Shown here in pieces: positions 9,608 to 18,087 of a stretch of 64,000 nucleotides of DNA; position 1 is the first letter of the stretch, and each line of letters begins with the position of its first letter. Position numbers and translations under genes: made by a program. The stretch covers positions 33,427 to 97,426 of the forward strand of contig JBBFLD010000010.1 in assembly GCA_037481715.1 (NCBI GenBank). The letters run 5' to 3'. This DNA is from Rosettibacter sp037481715. GTDB taxonomy: Bacteria; Bacteroidota; Ignavibacteria; Ignavibacteriales; Melioribacteraceae. The notes beneath the pieces were generated by a model, which did no database searches, was not told where the DNA came from, and worked only from the letters and a program-made list of their open reading frames with translations.

Positions 9608-10609
9608 ATGAAAAAAATCATCCTTGTAGTTTCAGTAATAGTTATAGTAATAATAAATTCCTGCGGAGAAGGAATAACCGAACCACAGCCGGGAAGAAGG
9701 GATTATGTGTGGACTAAAGATACATTAAGAGCAGAGGATTTTGGATTTCAGTTTCTAAGCAGTATATGGGGTTCATCACCAAAAGACATTTGGGTTGTTG
9801 GTGATGCAGCTGCCCAGGCTAATAAGGTATGGCATTATGACGGAGTTCAATGGAAAAATTATAGATTGAACCAATTTGCAACTCCTATAAGTATCCATGG
9901 TATTTTTAGTTATGAGGTCTGGATGGTAACAACCAGAAGTGATATATGGAGATGGGATGGGTTAAATTGGAATAAAGATACAACAATAATACCAGAAGGA
10001 TACTATAGGATATTATTTGAAGACATATATGGTTATAAGGATAATTTATATGCTGTAGGAATTGCAGAAAAATTGGATGGTGATTATACAGGGATTATAG
10101 TTCATTATGATGGTAAGAAATGGGAAATATTAAATACACCAAAAATCAAAGAATATTTTGTAAGGGTTCTATTTTTAGAAAAGGGAGATATACTGATAAC
10201 TGCATTAAGTCTTAATGACCCACTTGAACCAGCACGGTTATATAAATATGCAAATGGTGAATTAAGTTTATTAGGTAAAAGCTGGATTGATTACATATTA
10301 GGGATATTGAATAATAAGTTATACGTAAACACCGATAGAAAAGTATATGAGTATAAAGACGGCAAATTAATTTTAAAGATAGATTTATCAAATACAAATT
10401 ATGCAGGCGGATTAATAGGTCGTTCTATTAATGATTTTTTTGCAGGCAATTATGGATGGAATTTAGGTCATTATAATGGTGAAAGTATAGTTGATTTGTA
10501 TTATATGAATGGCAATTTAATAGATGGTATAGTCTTCGAAAAGGATGTTTTTTTTATTTGTCATGATAACAATGGGCCATACTATATTTTACATGGGAAA
10601 CTAAAATAG
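9608..10609 (+). CDS. Beta-propeller-like lipoprotein, paralog of 31951-32964
   Basis: 333 residues. The N-terminus is a lipoprotein signal (MKKIILVVSVIVIVIINSC, lipid Cys at about 19). After GEGITEPQPGRRDYVW come repeated short units of the type 'IWGSSPKDIWVVG..VWHYDGVQWKNY' and 'EVWMVTTRSDIWRWDGLNW'. These are WD/propeller-like repeats with conserved W, G and D, as in ligand-binding propellers. Likely anchored to a membrane facing the periplasm or the outside. It is paired with a T9SS cargo downstream, separated by a structured intergenic element. Function unknown. Confidence 0.75.
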   Translation: MKKIILVVSVIVIVIINSCGEGITEPQPGRRDYVWTKDTLRAEDFGFQFLSSIWGSSPKDIWVVGDAAAQANKVWHYDGVQWKNYRLNQFATPISIHGIFSYEVWMVTTRSDIWRWDGLNWNKDTTIIPEGYYRILFEDIYGYKDNLYAVGIAEKLDGDYTGIIVHYDGKKWEILNTPKIKEYFVRVLFLEKGDILITALSLNDPLEPARLYKYANGELSLLGKSWIDYILGILNNKLYVNTDRKVYEYKDGKLILKIDLSNTNYAGGLIGRSINDFFAGNYGWNLGHYNGESIVDLYYMNGNLIDGIVFEKDVFFICHDNNGPYYILHGKLK

Positions 10610-10638
10610 GAGGGAAGATCAATAAAATTAAAACATGA

Positions 10639-10730
10639 GGGAAAGATGCGGGCACATCTTTCCCTTTTGCAAATAAAAAGTAAGGCCGAGCACCTTATGT
10701 TAAGCATAATGCTTAGCCTTTTTATTTGCA
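10639..10730 (+). other. Three-hairpin intergenic element, copy A
   Basis: Hairpin 1: GGGAAAGATG (10639-10648), loop CGGGCA, CATCTTTCCC (10655-10664), then TTTT. Next, outer stem TGCAAATAAAAAG (10668-10680) pairs perfectly with CTTTTTATTTGCA (10718-10730). It encloses hairpin 2, TAAGG/CCTTA, and hairpin 3, TAAGCAT-A-ATGCTTA. Copy B at 32987-33079 has the same plan with different stem sequences. It sits between the lipoprotein stop and the SD of the T9SS gene. It could be a cis-regulatory RNA, a processing or stability element, or a recombination site; which of these is unknown. Confidence 0.65.
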
Positions 10731-10775
10731 GCACAAACATGCCTAAAATATAAAAATTAATCAAGGAGGTTAATT

Positions 10776-12307
10776 ATGGTTAAGTCAAAATTTTATGTTC
10801 TCTTCATGATTATATTTTTAAATTAGTTTTTGAGCAATCATTCACATATTCTGGTCCAACCAGTGCAACAATATATTATGGGAATACCACAGCGCAAGCA
10901 ACTTATTATTTTTCATATTCGGGTTTGCAGAATTTATTTTATCCATCATTACATATAATTGTAGATGGTGAATTAATTTTAGGGCCGGAATATTGTACTG
11001 GTGTAACATATTTACCCAGTAGTTATACAATTCAATTTACAAGTCCTGGAAACCATACAATAAAATTCATGTTGACGACATTAGTAGATAATGGTACACC
11101 GTGTGGAGAAAGAGTAAAGGTAGAAAGTTATGAACTTTCAGTGAATGTAAAATTTCAGATCAGTATAGAAAATATTTTTGGTGGAGGTTCAATTTACGCA
11201 GATGGTTACAGAACCTCTCCTTTCAGAAGAATTTCTGCAGCTGGAGATAATGTAGTAATTGGTGCAATTGAACAGGATTATAATAATTATCATTGGATTT
11301 GGAATAATAATGGTGTTAATAATAGTGAGTGGATAAGGAAACCTAGTGGCTCAGAGGGGATTATCTTTAGCAATGTTCAATATACTTCATATTCAGTTCA
11401 GGGTAATGATATAAATACAAGAGTTATAGCTGGATTGCGTAAACTCTGCAACGTCACCTTCCAGAATAATTTTGTTAGTGTAGGCAACGGCGGAACAATA
11501 AAAGTAAACGGGCAGAAATACTCATCACCCACAACACAATTTCAAGTAGTAGATGGCAATACAATAACAGCCGAAGCACAGTATTATTATTTTTTGAATG
11601 GAATTGAGTATACATTTACAAACTGGAGCGATGGTTCAACAACAAGAACAAAAACATTTACAATAAATGCACATAATCAAATTACTGCAAATTACAGAGG
11701 TAAACCAACAAATAGCGGGGAATATGTTCATTTTGGGACTCAAGTAGGACAACCTATAGAGGTTTTATGGAATGATAATCCAAATCCAAATGTAACACAA
11801 TATCAGATATGGAGAAAAGTAAAACATAACGGTGTAGTAGGACCGGAACAATTAATAGGGACAGTAGGAAGAGGAGTTGGGAGATTTGTAGATTATGATT
11901 ATGTGCTTACATCAAGTTACACAAATGATTTATTGATGTATGATGTAAGGGCATATTATTCAGTAGAGGGTACATATTCCGACCCGAATTATGTATCAAT
12001 ATATGGAGCAGAGTCATTACGTAAGAAAGGGGGGGAAATTAAACCGGTAGAATATTCAATGGAGGTTTATCCAAATCCATTCAATCCAAGTACAACAATA
12101 AATTATCAACTGCCGGAGAAAAGTTTAGTTACAATAAAAATATATGATATGCTTGGCAGAGAAGTAAAAGAGCTGATAAATGACTTGAAAGAAGCTGGAT
12201 ATTACAAATTAGAATTTGATGGTAATGAACTATCAAGTGGAATCTACATCTGCACGATAAATGCAAATAAGTTTAGTAAAAGTATAAAATTAATGTTGGT
12301 TAAGTAA
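10776..12307 (+). CDS. T9SS-exported FN3/bacterial-repeat protein, frameshifted in signal peptide
   Basis: A strong SD (AAGGAGG, 10763-10769) precedes ATG 10776. That frame reads a signal peptide, MVKSKFYVLFMIIFLN, and stops at TAG 10824. The body of the protein continues in the -1 frame from about 10820 (KLVFEQSFTYSGP...) to 12307; one missing base near 10815-10825 explains this. The first usable start in the second frame is TTG 10925, which would lack a signal peptide. The body has a Gly/Trp bacterial repeat (FTNWSDGSTT, ITANYRG), an FN3-like part, and a C-terminal T9SS sorting domain (YPNPFNPSTTINY, YDMLGREV, LSSGIY). Its paralog at 33125 is intact. It is a broken gene, a phase-variable gene or a sequence error. 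Confidence 0.75.
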
Positions 12308-12476
12308 AAATTTATAATTTATTTCACAATCAGTAATTCAATTAAGTGTAAAATTTTTTCCAGTTTATTTTTTAGCATTTTTGCGGTTAATAAATTCATA
12401 ATCTGCCATATTCATTTTGAATCCTTTATATTTATTGCTGCATCATATCAGCAGCAAAAATTAAAGGAGTTTATAG

Positions 12477-12815
12477 ATGAATAATAATATTATTGAAGGA
12501 ACAGATTTTAATTTCCAAAAAGAAGTTTTAGAATCAGAACTTCCAGTGCTTGTTGATTTCTGGGCACCTTGGTGTGGTCCTTGTCGAATGGTAGCACCAA
12601 TTGTTGAAGAAATTGCTAAGGAAAATGCAGGTAAATTAAAAGTTGTAAAAGTTAATACAGATGAAAATTATGGAGTTGCAGCTCAATACGGTATTATGAG
12701 CATTCCTACACTTGGAATCTTCAAAAATGGAAGAATGGTTGATGCGGTAATTGGGGCTGTTCCAAAATATCATTTAATGTCGAAAATCAAACCATATTTA
12801 GAACAAGCAAATTAA
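12477..12815 (+). CDS. trxA: Thioredoxin
   Basis: 112-residue thioredoxin fold with the active-site WCGPC at 32-36 (FWAPWCGPCRMVAPI) and the cis-proline loop MSIPTLGIF. It reduces protein disulfides in the cytoplasm; the likely reductase is TrxB at 37896. SD AAAGGAG lies before ATG 12477. It is monocistronic, closed by a bidirectional terminator. Confidence 0.96.
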   Translation: MNNNIIEGTDFNFQKEVLESELPVLVDFWAPWCGPCRMVAPIVEEIAKENAGKLKVVKVNTDENYGVAAQYGIMSIPTLGIFKNGRMVDAVIGAVPKYHLMSKIKPYLEQAN

Positions 12816-12831
12816 ATCTAATCTGATAAAT

Positions 12832-12868
12832 AAAAAACCCGATTCATTAATTTGAATCGGGTTTTTTT
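12832..12868. terminator. Bidirectional terminator between trxA and ferredoxin
   Basis: AAAAAACCCGATTCA (12832-12846), loop TTAATT, TGAATCGGGTTTTTTT (12853-12868). The A-run and T-run on either side let it serve both convergent genes. Confidence 0.88.
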
Positions 12869-12888
12869 GTAGATGAGGCAATATATTT

Positions 12889-13098
12889 TTATTGTTCTAC
12901 AATTGCATCAACAGCACATACTTCTACACATGACTTACAATTATTGCATAATTCAGGTGCAATAAATGTATGTTCTTCAGAAATTGGCGGGCGTGTTTCA
13001 CCATTTACCGTATATTCTTCTCCTGCATTGTAAATAGCATTGTTTTCACATTCATCAACACAGGCAGAGCAGCTTATGCAATCATCAGTAATTACCAT
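12889..13098 (-). CDS. 2[4Fe-4S] ferredoxin
   Basis: 69 residues with two cluster motifs: C7-x2-C10-x2-C13-x3-C17 and C51-x2-C54-x2-C57-x3-C61. Small cytoplasmic electron carrier of the clostridial-type class, with a roughly 30-residue insertion between the two motifs (ENNAIYNAGEEYTVNGETRP). Monocistronic. A second, longer ferredoxin is at 29067; the redox partners of neither are evident. Confidence 0.92.
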   Translation of the reverse strand: MVITDDCISCSACVDECENNAIYNAGEEYTVNGETRPPISEEHTFIAPELCNNCKSCVEVCAVDAIVEQ

Positions 13099-13249
13099 TT
13101 TTTTACTCCATAATTTTTTATTAATACTGTCGCAATGTTATTTCAAGAATTTTGCCAAAATAAAATTTCATTTTTAATGTAAAATAATTTTTTGTTTATC
13201 ATTTATGATAAATATTATTATTTATTTTTAGAAAATGGGAAAATTTTAA

Positions 13250-15223
13250 TCATTGCGGCGATGAATCATTGTAATTTTTCTCTTCTTCCTGAATAATGCT
13301 GTCAAGATTATCGATACTAGAAATTCTTTTTGCTATTGACATTCCATCCAAGCCATGATATTGCAATACTTCTTGAGGTGTGCCGCATTCAGGATAATCA
13401 TCAAGTCCAATGATGTCAAATCTTTTCCCCTGAAAATGATGAACATCTGCAAGTGCTTCTAAAATTCTATCTCCTAAACCGCCAATGATTGAATGGTCTT
13501 CCAATACAAAAATATTTTTATAACTTTTTGTAATGCTTTCAATCCAGTCCAAATCAATTTTATTTAACCATGGCATATTTACAACTTTTAATCCATAGTT
13601 AACTTTTTTCAAAATTCTATGAGCAGTTAAAGCTTCGTGCAGCATTACAGGTCCATAAGCAAAAATGATTGCATCTTTTCCATCAGTTAGTTCGGTTCCA
13701 ATTCCTGGAATAAATTCATAATCATCAGGCAGTTGAATTATCTCGGGTGATGGACCTATTGCTAAACGTATTACACAATTTTCTTTTGCTTCATTAACAC
13801 AATATTGAAGAGTTTTCTTTGTTTCATAAGAATTACAAGGTTGAATTATTGTAACATTGGGTAAAGCACCAAATAATGATATATCACGAACACTTTGATG
13901 CGATTTTCCAGGTCCAGCAGGAATTAATCCAGCAAAATGACAAACATAAATTATTTTTGTTTTCTCACATGCATTGTTATAAATTTGTTCGTTAGCTCTT
14001 GCAGCAAGAAAACTTGCAAATGAATTTACAACAGGTAGTAATCCCATTCTTGCTAATCCTCCAGCCATTGAAACCATATCTTGTTCTGCAATTCCATTTT
14101 CAATAAATCTATCGGGGAAAGTATATTCAAACTTTCTAAGTTTACAATCTGCAGAAAGGTCGCCGTCAAGTACAATTATTTTTTCATTTGTTTTTGCAAG
14201 TTCAACAAGTGTATCGCCAAAAGCATCTGTCACAAATTCTTTATCTGCCTTTGTTGAAATTTTTCCTTCAACTTCATTTTCTGGAATTTCAATAGCTTCA
14301 ATGCCAAGTTCTTTTGCAAGATTATTTATTGATGTTGTTAATTCTTCAATTCCTTTTGTGAAACTTTCATCATCAGGAGCACCACTATGCCATCTGTAAT
14401 AAGTTTTCCCAGAGATTGTTTCGGTAAAAGGTTTTTCCATAAAAGAAATTCCTTTGCCTTTAATTGTATCGGCAATAATCATTTTGGGCTTGTCTGTTAC
14501 ATATTTAAGATTTGAGAAAGTATTTTTGAGTTCCTCGAAATCATGGCCATTAATTCTTACTACATGCCAACCAAATGAACTTACTTTCATTACAACATCT
14601 TCTATGTTGTTGACATCTTCTACGAGCATATCAGTTTGATATTTGTTATGGTCCATTATTACAGTTAAATTAGAAATTTTTTGATGTGCAGCTGATTGAA
14701 TTGATTCCCATATTTGTCCTTCTTGAAATTCTCCATCACCTGTCATAACATAAACATGCCCGCTTTTATTTTTGTATTTCTTTGCCCATGCCATTCCTTT
14801 CCCTTTTGAAATTCCCATTCCAAGTGAACCTGTACACGCTTCAATTCCAGGAATGCGAACATCAGGATGTCCATCAAGTCCATTTAATCTTCTGAGCATT
14901 AATAATTTTTCTTCGGGTAGTATTCCTAATGCATAGAAGAGTGAATAAAGTCCAGGAACATCATGTCCTTTTGATGAAAAATAAATATCTCTTTCTTCGC
15001 TGTTAATGCCTACTTCGAGGATATTTAATTCATTTAGATAGAGGTATGTGATAATATCCATAGCACTGAAGGATGAGCCAAGATGTCCTGAGCCGGCTTT
15101 TTTAACTGCAACAAAAGTGTTAAAACGACACATATCAGCAAACAGTTTTAATTTTAAATCCCACTTTCCATTGAAATTTCTTACTCTGTCAAATTCCGAT
15201 TTTTTAATTAATTGATAAGCCAT
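13250..15223 (-). CDS. tkt: Transketolase
   Basis: 657 residues, full length in one chain: N-terminal TPP-binding half with GSGHLGSSFSAMDI, SKGHDVPG and the TPP motif GDGEFQEGQIWES...DHNK; a pyrimidine-binding middle with the catalytic Glu in ENGIAEQDMVSMAGG; and a C-terminal domain. It transfers two-carbon units in the non-oxidative pentose phosphate pathway. The residue spacing suggests the branch that covers transketolase and the related dihydroxyacetone synthase-like proteins; ordinary transketolase is most likely. Monocistronic, with a strong T-rich region upstream. Confidence 0.92.
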   Translation of the reverse strand: MAYQLIKKSEFDRVRNFNGKWDLKLKLFADMCRFNTFVAVKKAGSGHLGSSFSAMDIITYLYLNELNILEVGINSEERDIYFSSKGHDVPGLYSLFYALGILPEEKLLMLRRLNGLDGHPDVRIPGIEACTGSLGMGISKGKGMAWAKKYKNKSGHVYVMTGDGEFQEGQIWESIQSAAHQKISNLTVIMDHNKYQTDMLVEDVNNIEDVVMKVSSFGWHVVRINGHDFEELKNTFSNLKYVTDKPKMIIADTIKGKGISFMEKPFTETISGKTYYRWHSGAPDDESFTKGIEELTTSINNLAKELGIEAIEIPENEVEGKISTKADKEFVTDAFGDTLVELAKTNEKIIVLDGDLSADCKLRKFEYTFPDRFIENGIAEQDMVSMAGGLARMGLLPVVNSFASFLAARANEQIYNNACEKTKIIYVCHFAGLIPAGPGKSHQSVRDISLFGALPNVTIIQPCNSYETKKTLQYCVNEAKENCVIRLAIGPSPEIIQLPDDYEFIPGIGTELTDGKDAIIFAYGPVMLHEALTAHRILKKVNYGLKVVNMPWLNKIDLDWIESITKSYKNIFVLEDHSIIGGLGDRILEALADVHHFQGKRFDIIGLDDYPECGTPQEVLQYHGLDGMSIAKRISSIDNLDSIIQEEEKNYNDSSPQ

Positions 15224-15445
15224 CTATATTTTCTCCCAATATTTTTTCCAAAAGTTCATACACCCAAAACTAAAATTACTTCATTTTTATGATAGTTGTT
15301 AATAATATTTTGTTAAATAATTGTAAAGAAACCTTTTATTTATTGGTTATAAAACAGATTCTCTTTAATTTTATTTAAAAAATTAATGTACTTCCTCCCA
15401 AAAGTTCTTTTCTTGCTTATTCACAATTGAATTTAGAGGGTCAAA

Positions 15446-16111
15446 ATGAGTAAAGAAAAAATTTCATTTTATGTTTCTTTAATGCTCTCCTCAATGTTTT
15501 TTATTACCGCTTGTGCATCAATCCCGAAGGAATCAATTGAACTTTCAGTTACTGTTGGAAGAGATATTTCTGCAATGCAAAAAGCTCATCTTGAATTATT
15601 AGATGTGTTTTATAATCGATTAATTTCTGATGTTAACAGATTTATTGATGAAGTTTATGTGCCATATCAAACCGATAGAATTATGGATGAATTTGGAAAT
15701 GAATTGTTAAAAGAAAATTCAACAGGTGAAAAAGAAATTGACTTAGAAAAAACGAAAATCATTCTTGAAGAACTGCATTATGAAATTGAGGATTACAGAA
15801 ATTCAAAATTGAAACCTCTTTTGCATCAAAGGGATTCGATAAAACAAAATTTAATTGATGCATACAATAGAATAATATATGCAAATTCGATTGTCACGGC
15901 TCATCTTGCATCTGTCTTAAAAGTAAAAGATGTTCAAAATGAAATATTGTTGAAAATGAACTTGGGAAATCTTCAACAAAATATAAGCACAAAACTCTCA
16001 ACATTTTCGGAAGCTGTTTCTAAACTGACTGAAAAAATAAAATCAAAAAAAGAAAACACTGAAAAAATAATTGAACTGTTTGATAAACTGTTTGGTGAGA
16101 TAATTAAATAA
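15446..16111 (+). CDS. Helical lipoprotein of unknown function
   Basis: 221 residues. Lipoprotein signal with Cys in FFITACASIP (about residue 23). The rest is charged and strongly helical with likely coiled coils (DLEKTKIILEELHYEIEDYRN, KLTEKIKSKKENTEKIIELF). It is first in a three-gene operon: 16125 follows after 13 bases and 16449 after 18. SD GAGGG lies before ATG 15446. I do not recognise a family. The helical periplasmic form suits a structural or scaffold role with the membrane protein encoded by the third gene. Confidence 0.7.
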   Translation: MSKEKISFYVSLMLSSMFFITACASIPKESIELSVTVGRDISAMQKAHLELLDVFYNRLISDVNRFIDEVYVPYQTDRIMDEFGNELLKENSTGEKEIDLEKTKIILEELHYEIEDYRNSKLKPLLHQRDSIKQNLIDAYNRIIYANSIVTAHLASVLKVKDVQNEILLKMNLGNLQQNISTKLSTFSEAVSKLTEKIKSKKENTEKIIELFDKLFGEIIK

Positions 16112-16124
16112 TCTGGAGGCATCA

Positions 16125-16430
16125 ATGAGTAAAAATCTTGATGATTTTCGAAAAAGAGTTAAACAAAAGCTCAAAGAAAACAGAGAAGCCTTTGAAGGAA
16201 AATACAAGGAAGAGTTAAAGCAATTACTTGGTTTATCCAAAGAAGAAATTGATAAAATAACTCCAGATGCAACCGACCTCGAAACATACGAGAATTTAAT
16301 CACGATTGTTAAAGAAGCTTCACGGGTTAATTTATCTCAAGCAGAATTAAAAAAGCGTATTCAGGATTTAGGTGATGTAGCAATTGAAATCAGCAAATTA
16401 ATTCCACCGCTTTCAAAATTATTTGTTTAA
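16125..16430 (+). CDS. Small helical protein of unknown function
   Basis: 101 residues, no signal peptide or membrane segment, Lys/Glu-rich and predicted all-helical (DDFRKRVKQKLKENREAFEGKYKEELKQLLG is one amphipathic block seen at the N-terminus). SD CTGGAGG lies before ATG 16125. Middle gene of the 15446-16967 operon. No family recognised; a small cytoplasmic partner of the neighbouring membrane proteins is a guess. Confidence 0.6.
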   Translation: MSKNLDDFRKRVKQKLKENREAFEGKYKEELKQLLGLSKEEIDKITPDATDLETYENLITIVKEASRVNLSQAELKKRIQDLGDVAIEISKLIPPLSKLFV

Positions 16431-16448
16431 TAAAAAAGGAGGTGAAAT

Positions 16449-16967
16449 ATGACAGATGTAGCAAGTGAAATTGTTACAATGGACGCAGAGCAGCGTCGCA
16501 AAGCAAATGAATTTATTGTCCGTCATCTTCAGGGTTCAATGATTGATGGTAAAATAGACTTGAAAAGTTTACGAAGAAAACTTGCTGTTACTTATTGGGT
16601 GATTGTGGTATTGTCTATAGTAATGTTTGCAATTGGCATTATTTTATTGAGTGTTCCATTTTATGCTGCTTATAATGAAAACATCAAAGAACTCGAGGCT
16701 TTAATTGCAGGTGGTTTTGGCATAGCAGATTTAGTTTCACTGTTTCTATTTAGACCAATAGAAAGAATTCATAAAATTATGGGAGATATGAGTCAAATTG
16801 TTATAGCATTGAACAGCTTTCAGACTCAATTAGGATTAAGATTAATGCAGATGGATGCAACAAATCGTCAGTCTATGGGAGAAACAGCAGAATACATAAA
16901 TGCAGCAGCAAAAGAAAGTATCAGATTAATTCAAGACTATTTTGAAACTGTGCAGACACAGAAATAA
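16449..16967 (+). CDS. Two-TM membrane protein (possible TRADD-N-associated TM domain)
   Basis: 172 residues. Two hydrophobic helices at about 53-75 and 90-107 (VVLSIVMFAIGIILLSV; LIAGGFGIADLVSLFLF), followed by an RPIERIHKIMGDMSQ motif and a long amphipathic C-terminal helix with many Gln, Met and Ala. The arrangement of paired TM plus 'RP-E' plus a helical tail recalls the 'cyanobacterial TRADD-N-associated TM' family, but I cannot confirm this without a profile search. SD AAGGAGG lies before ATG 16449. Last gene of the three-gene operon. Confidence 0.6.
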   Translation: MTDVASEIVTMDAEQRRKANEFIVRHLQGSMIDGKIDLKSLRRKLAVTYWVIVVLSIVMFAIGIILLSVPFYAAYNENIKELEALIAGGFGIADLVSLFLFRPIERIHKIMGDMSQIVIALNSFQTQLGLRLMQMDATNRQSMGETAEYINAAAKESIRLIQDYFETVQTQK

Positions 16968-17006
16968 TGCATTTTTTCAGATTATAAATTTGATTTGGGA
17001 TGATAA

Positions 17007-17948
17007 TTAATGAATTATCATCCCATCTTTATTTTGTTTTAGCTCATCAGGAATAACTTTCAAAATTTCTTCTTTGAGAGCATTCAAAAGATGTTTTTTA
17101 ATAAAAGTATTTGAATAAATAAATCCAACTTCTCTTTTAGGCACAGGCTGATTAAACTCTTTAATTTGATTAAGCTTTCTTTTATCCTTGATATATTGAA
17201 TTGCAAGATAAGGTAGAAGTGTCATCCCAAAACGTTGTTCAACTAATTTAATCAAAGTATCGAGATTGCCGCTTTCAAAAACAACTTTATTGCTTTTTTC
17301 AATCCAAGAACTCTCGCTAGTTCTGCAAATCGAAAGTGTTTGTTCACGCAAACAATGTCCTTCTTTTAAGAGAAGTATATCGTTTACATCTAAATCTGTT
17401 TGGTCCAACTTCTTTTTTTTCATAAGTCTGTGGTTGGGAGGAAGAAAAGCTACGAATGGTTCATAATACAAAGTTTCTGTTAATAAATTTTCATTGCTTG
17501 AACGAAGAGCAATTATTCCAATATCGAAATAAGATTTTTCTAAACCTGCAATAACTTCATCTGTTGTTACTTCATCAATTATCAATTCAACATCTGGATA
17601 TTTTTTTATAAAATTTTTTAAGAACATTGGAAGTAAGTAAGAAGAAATTGTAGGGATAATTGCAACACGCAATGAACCAATAAATTCTCCTCGTTCGATT
17701 TGGAGAATTATATGAAGCTTTTCTTTTTCTTTAAGAATATGTTTTGCCTGCTCAATAATTTTTTTTCCGATTTCGGTTGGAACGATTGGATGTTTATCTC
17801 TTTTGAAAATTATTGCACCAAGTTCTTCTTCAAGTTTTTGGATTTGCATACTCAAAGTAGGCTGAGTAACAAAACAGCTTTGAGCTGCTTCTGAAAAGTT
17901 ACCGAATTTTTCTACTGCTACTATGTATTCAAGCTGAGTAAGTGTCAT
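17007..17948 (-). CDS. oxyR: Hydrogen-peroxide-sensing LysR regulator OxyR
   Basis: 313 residues: N-terminal LysR helix-turn-helix (LTQLEYIVAVEKFGNFSEAA) and a C-terminal sensor domain. The peroxidatic and resolving cysteines are both present in GHCLREQTLSIC at residues 199 and 208, the same numbers as in the E. coli protein, with the GMTLLP segment also kept. It is divergent from katG with a 139-bp shared intergenic region, the classic arrangement in which OxyR activates catalase-peroxidase under oxidative stress. Confidence 0.93.
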   Translation of the reverse strand: MTLTQLEYIVAVEKFGNFSEAAQSCFVTQPTLSMQIQKLEEELGAIIFKRDKHPIVPTEIGKKIIEQAKHILKEKEKLHIILQIERGEFIGSLRVAIIPTISSYLLPMFLKNFIKKYPDVELIIDEVTTDEVIAGLEKSYFDIGIIALRSSNENLLTETLYYEPFVAFLPPNHRLMKKKKLDQTDLDVNDILLLKEGHCLREQTLSICRTSESSWIEKSNKVVFESGNLDTLIKLVEQRFGMTLLPYLAIQYIKDKRKLNQIKEFNQPVPKREVGFIYSNTFIKKHLLNALKEEILKVIPDELKQNKDGMIIH

Positions 17949-18087
17949 ATTTCTTATAAAAATTATTTATATGCGTATAAAGATAATCAATTTGATTTAT
18001 AATATAATTTATGTGATAATTGTAATAAAGTTAATTAAAAATAGAGGGATAAAAAATTTATTAATCGAATCATTAAAGAGGTAAAAT
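17949..18087. promoter_or_regulatory. oxyR-katG divergent control region
   Basis: Contains two inverted repeats suitable for a LysR dimer pair: TTATA-TGCG-TATAA (17967-17980) and AATCA-ATT-TGATT (17985-17997), on one helical face about 17 bases apart centre to centre. An AT-rich TATAATATAATT follows and may include the katG -10. Assignment as OxyR sites rests on location and symmetry only. Confidence 0.45.

Larger units (their letters stand above)
9523..12307 (+). repeat. Duplicated two-gene cassette, copy A
   Basis: This segment and 31869-34660 have the same order: identical 31-bp upstream element, SCGEGITEPQPGRRDYVW lipoprotein, three-hairpin intergenic element, T9SS-exported protein. The last 320 residues of the second genes are close to identical in places. 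The N-terminal parts of both proteins have diverged, so this is an old paralogous duplication. Confidence 0.8.
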
